This document shows, piece after piece, positions 58,219 to 64,000 of a DNA stretch of 64,000 nt. This stretch comes from Paenibacillaceae bacterium. Its GTDB lineage: Bacteria > Bacillota > Bacilli > Paenibacillales > Paenibacillaceae. The DNA is taken from positions 186,001-250,000 of the forward strand of contig CAAFUF010000004.1 of NCBI GenBank assembly GCA_900766135.1, in the 5' to 3' direction. The translations under genes and the position numbers were made by a program. Positions within the stretch are counted from its first letter, which is position 1. Each line of letters begins with the position of its first letter. The notes beneath the pieces were generated by a model. It was not told where the DNA came from and did no database searches. It saw nothing but the letters and a program-made list of their open reading frames with translations.

Positions 58219-60411
58219 TTATAGGCGCCGCAAATATACAAACCGGCTGGCGTAATCGCCGGCCAAGGTCAGCGGCAGGCCGAGGCGCATCAAGGTGGAG
58301 CCGTGCCAGACGTTGTCTGCGGCCAAGTCGGTGGTGGTGCCGGTAGATTCGGCCGTGCGCTGATCGGCGGTGTTGTCCGCCTCTACGGCCAGCTCTTCCC
58401 CCGGTACTTCCACCCGGTACCGCGCATCCGGCTCTAAGCCCCGCAAGCGCAGCCGCAGCTCCGCGTCGCCGAAATACTGTGCCTGCCGGAAGGCAAATAC
58501 GGCGACTTCGTCGCGGCCCCGCGCGACATACTGCCACGCGGCTACATCGCCTTCGGCGAAGGAGGCGAGCCGGTAAAGGTCGCCTTCGGCGACCAGATGG
58601 CGCACCTGTTTGTACAACGCCACATAACGGCCGGCTTCGGCGAGTTCCGCCTCGGACCAGCGGGCGATGTTCGCGCCGATCCCAAGGCCGCCCAGCATGG
58701 CGCTGTGGAAGCGGAACGAGAGCGACAACTGCCGGCCGTTCATGCCATGCGGGGATTCCGTTACCCAGCACATCATGACGGAGGGGCTGTAAGCGTACGA
58801 GAAGCCCTCCTGGATCGTCAGCCGGTCCCGGGCGTCCGTATTGTCGCTGATCCAGGCCTGGTCCGCAAACCGCAGCATGCCAAGATCGATGCGCGAGCCG
58901 CCTCCGGCGCAGGTCTCGAACTCCACCCGCGGGAAACGGCGCCGGAGCTCGGCCCAAATCTCGTACAAGCTGTCGACATGCTTGATCCACACCGATTCTT
59001 CCGCATGCTCGCGCAGCGGGATGGCGCCCGGCTCCGTGATCGTGCGGTTCATGTCCCATTTGATGAAAGCGATGTCGTAGCTGCTAAGCAGTTCCGTCAT
59101 AAACTCGAGCACGAACGCCTTGACCTCCGGCTTGCCCAAGTTCAGCATCAATTGATTGCGCAGCAGCGTTCCTTCCCGCGTCGGGAATTGATATACCCAA
59201 TCGGGATGGTTCCGGTACAACTCGCTGTCCGGGTTTACCGATTCGGGTTCGACCCACAGCCCGAAATCCATGCCGAGCTGCTTAACCTCGTCGATCAGCT
59301 CCTGCAGCCCGTTCGGGAATTTCTGCGGGTTCACCTGCCAGTCGCCGAGACCGGCCCGGTCGCTGTGGCGCTCGCCAAACCAGCCATCGTCGACGACGAA
59401 CCGCTCCGCGCCGATCCGGGCCGCCTGCTTGGCCAACTCGATTTGCTCCCGGACGTTCACCGCGAATTCCGTCGCTTCCCAAGAGTTGTACAGCACCTTC
59501 CGTTCCCGGGATCCGGGCAGCACGTCATCCCGTTGATAGTTGTGCAAATTCCGGCTCATCTCTCCGAAGCCGCCGGAGACGAATCCTCCCGTAAACACAG
59601 GAGACGTGTAGCTCTCCCCCGGTCCCAAGGTAAACGCCCCATCGAAGTCGTTGACCCCGCCGACGACGCGGACTCGGCCGAAGATGGAGGACTCCAGGAC
59701 GATTTTCCAGTTGCCGCTCCAACCCAACGCGCCGAACCAGACGTTCCCGGACCGCTCGTCCGCCTTGCCGTCATCCAACGCAAACCAAGGGTTGGCATGC
59801 GCACCGGTGAAGCCTTGCCGTGATTCCAGCACTTTTTTGCCTTCGGTGAGCGGCGCCCGCCGAAGCTGGTATTCGCCGGCCCAGCGGCCGGTCACATGCG
59901 TCAGCCGGACGGACGGCTCGGCCGGGGCGGACCAGGCCGCCGCCATGACTTGATCGATTCGGACGGGAACGTCCTCTTCATTGAGCACCGTCACCGAACG
60001 TTCGATTAAATCGTATTCCTCAACGACCCGGTAGCGCAGCTCCACCCGCAAGCGATAATACGCGTCGCGCAGGCGGACGACCAAGTGGTCTCCCCGCACG
60101 CCGCTCCCGGTTTCATACCCTTCATAACGCAGCCGCAAATCGCGGACGCCGTTCTTGAACTTGACCTTGAGACAGGGCTCCGCATATAAGGTACCGCCCC
60201 AAGCTCCATACTCCTCCCGTTCCCGGTTCACCTCGGCATCGAAGGAGCTGTGGTGACGGATGCGCAGCAAATCGGCGCACTCCGCGGCCTCCACCGGCCC
60301 GCCCCAATAGAGGTGCTGCACCGTTCCGTTTTCATTGACGCCAAATACGTATGACGCGTTTTTCGTGCGAAGTTCAAATATTTTCGCGGCTTCCAAAACC
60401 TTGATCGGCAT
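58219..60411 (-). CDS. Alpha-galactosidase, glycoside hydrolase family 36
   Basis: A 730-residue cytoplasmic GH36 enzyme that removes alpha-galactosyl units from melibiose, raffinose or galactomannan oligosaccharides. An N-terminal beta-supersandwich (about 1-310) precedes the TIM barrel: LYNSWEATEF, FVVDDGWFGERHSDRAGLGDW, FGLWVEPESVNPDSELYR, nucleophile Asp453 in IKWDMNRT, ETCAGGGSRIDLGML and the acid/base Asp in WISDNTDARDRL. Length and order fit the GH36 tetrameric group. It closes an operon with an ABC importer, which probably supplies its substrate. Combined with the beta-mannosidase at 3471 the window covers both linkages of galactomannan. Confidence 0.95.
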   Translation of the reverse strand: MPIKVLEAAKIFELRTKNASYVFGVNENGTVQHLYWGGPVEAAECADLLRIRHHSSFDAEVNREREEYGAWGGTLYAEPCLKVKFKNGVRDLRLRYEGYETGSGVRGDHLVVRLRDAYYRLRVELRYRVVEEYDLIERSVTVLNEEDVPVRIDQVMAAAWSAPAEPSVRLTHVTGRWAGEYQLRRAPLTEGKKVLESRQGFTGAHANPWFALDDGKADERSGNVWFGALGWSGNWKIVLESSIFGRVRVVGGVNDFDGAFTLGPGESYTSPVFTGGFVSGGFGEMSRNLHNYQRDDVLPGSRERKVLYNSWEATEFAVNVREQIELAKQAARIGAERFVVDDGWFGERHSDRAGLGDWQVNPQKFPNGLQELIDEVKQLGMDFGLWVEPESVNPDSELYRNHPDWVYQFPTREGTLLRNQLMLNLGKPEVKAFVLEFMTELLSSYDIAFIKWDMNRTITEPGAIPLREHAEESVWIKHVDSLYEIWAELRRRFPRVEFETCAGGGSRIDLGMLRFADQAWISDNTDARDRLTIQEGFSYAYSPSVMMCWVTESPHGMNGRQLSLSFRFHSAMLGGLGIGANIARWSEAELAEAGRYVALYKQVRHLVAEGDLYRLASFAEGDVAAWQYVARGRDEVAVFAFRQAQYFGDAELRLRLRGLEPDARYRVEVPGEELAVEADNTADQRTAESTGTTTDLAADNVWHGSTLMRLGLPLTLAGDYASRFVYLRRL

Positions 60412-60447
60412 ACGAACAACCTCCCTTTCCTGCTTTGTTCCTTAACC

Positions 60448-61272
60448 TCAGCCTTTGACCGCTCCGGCGGCGATGCCTTTGATGATGAACTTCTGCATCA
60501 GCAGGAAGAACGCAATGACCGGAATCATGCCCATGACGGCATACGCAAACGCCAGGTTCAAGTCGCTGCTGTATTGTCCGAAGAAGAAATACTGCTGCAA
60601 CGGAATCGTACGGTATTGGTTATCCTGCAAATACAATAATGGCAGCAGGAAGTCGTTCCAAATATATAAGGCATTCAGCACGACGACCGTCGCCGTCACC
60701 GGTTTGAGCAGCGGGATGATGATTCGGACAAAAATACCCGGCGTGCTGCAGCCGTCGATTTTGGCCGCTTCCTCGATCTCGCGGGAAATCTGACGGATGA
60801 ACGCGGCGTAGAACAGCACGCCTGTCTGGATTCCGAACCCGCCGTAGATCAGGATGATTCCCCAATGGGTATCGAGCATCTGAAGCGTTTTGCCGAGTTT
60901 GTACAACGGCAGCATGGTGACCTGGAACGGAATCATCATGCCCGACAGAAACACCATGAACATGATGTTGTAAAACGGCTTATTCCTTCTCGCAATGGAA
61001 TAGCCGGCCAAAGCGGATACCAGCACGATCAGCACGACGGAAACCACCGTGACGATCAGGCTGTTCATGATCGCCAGCGGAAATTTCGAAGTCTCCCAGG
61101 CATGGACGTAATTGGCGAAATTGAGGCTGGACGGCAGCGCGTAGAAGTTATCGAACGTTTGCTTCGCCGTTTTGAGCGACATCAGCAGAGCCACATACAG
61201 CGGAAAAAGGAACACGAGAGCCAGTGCCAGAAACAGGAGGAACGTGACGAGTTTGTTCGCTTTCATCTTCAT
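60448..61272 (-). CDS. Sugar ABC permease, MalG/UgpE type
   Basis: A 274-residue MalG-group permease, six membrane segments, EAA loop EEAAKIDGCSTPGIFVRIIIPLLKP, ending in LMQKFIIKGIAAGAVKG. Its start overlaps the stop of the MalF-type partner by one base; the glycosidase gene follows 36 bases later. Cargo is inferred to be alpha-galactosides. Confidence 0.93.
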   Translation of the reverse strand: MKMKANKLVTFLLFLALALVFLFPLYVALLMSLKTAKQTFDNFYALPSSLNFANYVHAWETSKFPLAIMNSLIVTVVSVVLIVLVSALAGYSIARRNKPFYNIMFMVFLSGMMIPFQVTMLPLYKLGKTLQMLDTHWGIILIYGGFGIQTGVLFYAAFIRQISREIEEAAKIDGCSTPGIFVRIIIPLLKPVTATVVVLNALYIWNDFLLPLLYLQDNQYRTIPLQQYFFFGQYSSDLNLAFAYAVMGMIPVIAFFLLMQKFIIKGIAAGAVKG

Positions 61273-62150
61273 TACATCTCGACCTCCCGTCTTCTGGAAA
61301 TGGACATCTGCACGACTGTCACGAGGACGAGAATCAGGAAAAACATCATCGACAGCGCCATCCCGTACCCTCCCTTAAACGAAGCGAACGACGTCCGGTA
61401 GATGTAGGTGGACATCACTTCCGTCGCAAAGCCGGGACCGCCGTTCGTCGTGACGTAAACGAGGTCGAACACCTTCAGCGAGCCAGTGAGCACGAGCAGC
61501 AGGTTGATCGTCACGGAAGGGGCAAGCAACGGCAACGTGATGTGCCGGAACGTTTTCCAGGTTCCCGCCCCGTCGATGCGGGCACTTTCGAAGAGCTCGC
61601 CCGGAATGCCCTGCAGCCCGGCGATGTAAATAATCATCGGCGAACCGACGCCCTGCCACAAAGCGATCAGGATCAAACCAAACAGGGCGTAATCCGGATT
61701 GCCGAGCGGACTGGAAACCTCGAGACCGAGATGGCTCAACAAGTTCGGAATTCCCGTGCTGTAGTTATAGCTCCAAACGAAACCCGCCAGCACGATCGAG
61801 ATGACGCTCGGCAGGAAAAAGACCGTCCGAAACAAGTTGCGCAAAGGCAAGAAAGCGTCAAGTACCAACGCCAGCAGCAGAGATAGCACGTTAACTAGAA
61901 TCGTTAGAATAATCGCATATTTGAACGTGTTCCACAGAGCGTCCCAAAAGCTCGGATCGCCAAACGCTTGCACGTAATTATCAAAGCCTACGGAAGCAAA
62001 GGAATCGGATACCCCGTCCCAATTCGTGAACGAATACCGGGCTCCCATCACCAGCGGAATCACGACCGCCAGCACGAATAGAGCCATGCCCGGCAGCATA
62101 AACAAGACGTACCACATTTCATTTTTCGCCGTGCGTTTTAAAGTTCCCAT
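61272..62150 (-). CDS. Sugar ABC permease, MalF/UgpA type
   Basis: A 292-residue MalF-group permease. First membrane segment MWYVLFMLPGMALFVLAVVIPLVMG, EAA loop FESARIDGAGTWKTFRHITLPLLAP, late motif TTNGGPGFATEVMSTYIYRTSF. I start at 62150, where AGGAGAGGGTG is upstream; the frame is open to 62183. It forms the alpha-galactoside channel with the MalG-type gene. Confidence 0.93.
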   Translation of the reverse strand: MGTLKRTAKNEMWYVLFMLPGMALFVLAVVIPLVMGARYSFTNWDGVSDSFASVGFDNYVQAFGDPSFWDALWNTFKYAIILTILVNVLSLLLALVLDAFLPLRNLFRTVFFLPSVISIVLAGFVWSYNYSTGIPNLLSHLGLEVSSPLGNPDYALFGLILIALWQGVGSPMIIYIAGLQGIPGELFESARIDGAGTWKTFRHITLPLLAPSVTINLLLVLTGSLKVFDLVYVTTNGGPGFATEVMSTYIYRTSFASFKGGYGMALSMMFFLILVLVTVVQMSISRRREVEM

Positions 62151-62176
62151 CGGTTCACCCTCTCCTAAACCGGCGA

Positions 62177-62202
62177 AAGGCACAGGCCCCTGCCCATGCC
62201 TT
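62177..62202 (-). terminator. Hairpin between binding-protein and permease genes
   Basis: Minus-strand AAGGCA...TGCCTT with an inner CAGG/CCTG pairing in the 66-bp gap. No T-tract. It is the fourth such hairpin after a binding-protein gene in this window. Confidence 0.5.
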
Positions 62203-62216
62203 CCGTCAAGTCCGCT

Positions 62217-63551
62217 CTATTTGTGATTTTTGCTGACCCAATCGTCCATATCGGCCAGGATTTGATCCACGGTCGTTTTATTAAAGAACAATCTTTGCAG
62301 GTTCTGGTCGAACTGGGAGCGCCAGTCGATCGTCGTTTTAGCCAAATAGAGCTGGGAGTCGTAGGTTTGCGCGTTATCGAAGTACGGTTGCAGGTCCTTC
62401 AGCGCCGGAGCGATATCCGTCGAGGTGCCCTTCACGTAGCTGAGCGATTTGATGTTCTCGACCCAGGCGTCCCCGCCTTCCTTGCTGCTCATGAACTCCA
62501 GGAATTTTAAAGCGGCTTCCTTATGTTTCGTTTTGCTGCCGATCGCCAACGAGGCATCCGCGTTGAAATCAAGCTTGTTGGCATTCTCGTCATTGCTGAA
62601 CGGATACGGGAAGTAGCCGAGGTCATTGTTGTAAAGCTCCGGATTCTTCTTCTCGATGTCCGGCAACGGCCAGGTGCCCATGTACATCATGCCGACATCC
62701 CCTTTAGCGAAAAGATCGACGGCCCCGTTGTAATCGACGCCGAGTTGGTCCTTGTTGCCTAGCTCATACAGCTTGAGTGCGTGCTCCATCGTCGTTTTTA
62801 CGGCCGGATTGTCGGCGAATTTCGCTTCGCCGGTTTCGATCTTCTCGAAGAAGTCCGGTTGGCCGATCAGCGCCGAATTGCTAGGCATGTCGCGGGTATC
62901 CCACATCGTCAGCGTCCAGGCATCCTTCCAGCCCAACGCGAACGGCGTTTTGCCGGCGGCTTTGATTTTCTCCGCAGCGGCGATCATCGCGTCCCATGTT
63001 CTGGGTACCTCAAGGCCCAAGTCGCGGAAGATTTTTTTGTTGTAGAACACGGCGATCGGGTTGGCGTTCAGCGGCATGACGTAATTTTTTCCGTCGGTCG
63101 CTTGTCCTTTCACCACATTCTCGTCGAAGTTGCTTAGGAACGGTTGGCCGGTCAAATCCATCAGGTAACCGCCGTCGGCGAACAACTGGGTGTTAAAGCC
63201 GGCGTTCAGGGTGAACACGTCGATGATGTCTCCGCCTGCCAGTTTCGTCTTCAGCAGGGTATAGTAGTCGTCGTATTTTACCGGTTGCACTTCAACTTTG
63301 ATGTTCGGGTTCCGGCTTTCGAACTGCTCCACGATTTGGTTAATCTGGTCGGTGAAATCGCTTTTGAAATGCATGAATTTGATCGTCACCGGCTCACCGG
63401 AATCGGCCGAGTTGCCGGAACCTTGGGCGGTGTTCGTATTTCCGCCTCCGTTATCCGTGGCCGGCGAAGCCGAATTGTTCCCGCCGCCGCAAGCCGCAAG
63501 CAAAAAACTTAACATCAGGATGCTGAGGCTGATAGACATCCACTTTTTCAA
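62217..63551 (-). CDS. Sugar-binding lipoprotein of the alpha-galactoside importer
   Basis: A 444-residue SBP_bac_1 lipoprotein. The signal MKKWMSISLSILMLSFLLAACGG has lipobox LAAC; a Ser/Asn/Gly/Thr linker follows. Family segments: VTIKFMHFKSDFTDQINQIVEQFESRNPNIKVEVQPVKYDDYYTLLKTKL, PIAVFYNKKIFRDLGLEVPRTWDAMI, VGMMYMGTWPLPDI, and FNADASLAIGSKTKHKEAALKFLEFMSSKEGGD. It starts with TTG behind GGGGGAAG. It leads the operon binding protein - permease - permease - alpha-galactosidase, and an AraC-type regulator lies just upstream on the same strand. Binding specificity is inferred from the glycosidase. Confidence 0.9.
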   Translation of the reverse strand: MKKWMSISLSILMLSFLLAACGGGNNSASPATDNGGGNTNTAQGSGNSADSGEPVTIKFMHFKSDFTDQINQIVEQFESRNPNIKVEVQPVKYDDYYTLLKTKLAGGDIIDVFTLNAGFNTQLFADGGYLMDLTGQPFLSNFDENVVKGQATDGKNYVMPLNANPIAVFYNKKIFRDLGLEVPRTWDAMIAAAEKIKAAGKTPFALGWKDAWTLTMWDTRDMPSNSALIGQPDFFEKIETGEAKFADNPAVKTTMEHALKLYELGNKDQLGVDYNGAVDLFAKGDVGMMYMGTWPLPDIEKKNPELYNNDLGYFPYPFSNDENANKLDFNADASLAIGSKTKHKEAALKFLEFMSSKEGGDAWVENIKSLSYVKGTSTDIAPALKDLQPYFDNAQTYDSQLYLAKTTIDWRSQFDQNLQRLFFNKTTVDQILADMDDWVSKNHK

Positions 63552-63699
63552 TTTTCTTCCCCCTCGTCTATGTCGTTAAAGTCGGTACGAAAGGCCGCGC
63601 CTGCAAACATTCGCTTTTCGGACCCGGCATCCTTCGTCCTGTCTTTATCGTATCGGTCCGCCGCTCCCGCCGGAATAAAATAAATTGTGCGTCCAATGT

Positions 63700-64000
63700 T
63701 CAATTTTTTGTGTTTCCGGTTTCGCCCGCCTGGGCGTCGCGGTATTCGGAGGGGGTTTGCCCGGTGCTTTTTTTGAACACCTGGCTGAAATAACGCTGGT
63801 TCTCGTACCCGACCAATTCGGAGATCTCGCTGATTTTCCGTTCGGAGGAACGTAACAGCTCGCAGGCCTTCTCGATCCGTTTGCGCGTCACGTATTCAAT
63901 AAAGTTCTCGGAAGTCGCCGATTTGAACAACTTGCTGAGGTAGCTCGGATCCAAATGAAACCGGGTTGCAACGTCAATCAAGCTGATGTCCTCGAAATAA
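63700..64000 (-). CDS. AraC-type regulator, C-terminal part (cut by window edge)
   Basis: The last 99 codons of a regulator whose reading frame stays open to the window edge. Visible is a complete AraC DNA-binding domain: ISLIDVATRFHLDPSYLSKLFKSATSENFIEYVTRKRIEKACELLRSSERKISEISELVGYENQRYFSQVFKKSTGQTPSEYR. The YFEDISLIDVA lead-in is common in YesN-type response regulators, so the missing part probably carries a receiver domain. It lies 148 bases upstream of the alpha-galactoside importer on the same strand and is the likely activator of that operon. Confidence 0.9.
   Translation of the reverse strand, partial: YFEDISLIDVATRFHLDPSYLSKLFKSATSENFIEYVTRKRIEKACELLRSSERKISEISELVGYENQRYFSQVFKKSTGQTPSEYRDAQAGETGNTKN

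Overview
The window reads as chromosome of an endospore-forming, Gram-positive Paenibacillaceae bacterium (Paenibacillus or a close relative). Support: strong purine-rich ribosome binding sites with ATG, GTG and TTG starts, many carbohydrate ABC importers each with its own binding lipoprotein, YesM/YesN-type two-component pairs, a GerA-type spore germination operon, a Spo0E-like phosphatase, CtsR boxes, cre boxes and an LtaS-type lipoteichoic acid synthase. No rRNA, tRNA, CRISPR array or intact insertion sequence was seen. This assignment rests on gene content and style, not on a search.

Layout. 1-3.4 kb: a MOSC protein, a small secreted protein and an LtaS-family enzyme. 3.5-12.8 kb: a beta-mannosidase divergent from a family-1 sugar ABC importer, followed by a sensor kinase and a response regulator broken by a one-base deletion. 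12.8-13.8 kb: a decayed TDT-family transporter. 14-22.3 kb: a membrane-anchored sugar sensor, histidine kinase and response regulator directly upstream of a ChvE/Mms-type pentose/hexose importer, the same order as the clostridial XylFII-LytS-YesN xylose system. 22.3-23.0 kb: a gene-free stretch packed with short hairpin-forming repeats. 23.1-34.0 kb: a nine-gene minus-strand cluster (nucleoside hydrolase, ABC importer, ADP-ribosylglycohydrolase, LacI regulator, ribokinase, GH13 glucosidase, polyol dehydrogenase) that looks like uptake and stripping of a ribosylated compound.

34.3-36.8 kb: a TetR-type regulator and oleate hydratase. 36.9-39.7 kb: an AT-rich patch with a deleted Rpn-type nuclease, a Spo0E-like gene and a peptide quorum-sensing cassette: an HTH/TPR receptor whose 3' end overlaps a 31-residue secreted-peptide gene. 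39.7-42.5 kb: aldo/keto reductase, mutarotase and aldehyde dehydrogenase. 42.6-48 kb: a germination receptor operon with two tandem GerB-type permeases. 48-50.2 kb: a phosphodiester glycosidase-like protein and a GT2-GtrA fusion. 50.2-54.0 kb: nitrate transporter and assimilatory nitrate reductase behind a promoter, a GlnR/TnrA-type box and a leader terminator. 54-58.2 kb: CtsR-controlled Hsp20, a stalk-domain protein, an AraC/GyrI-like regulator, a DsbA-like oxidoreductase and a 41-residue membrane protein. 58.2-64 kb: an alpha-galactosidase with its own ABC importer and the end of an AraC-type regulator cut by the window edge.

The common theme is sugar scavenging: four ABC importers are paired with cytoplasmic glycosidases or kinases and with dedicated regulators. 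All four binding-protein genes are followed by a hairpin before the next gene, which suits making the binding protein in excess over the permeases. The most interesting item is the peptide quorum-sensing cassette at 38086-39597; the least understood is the ribosyl-compound operon.
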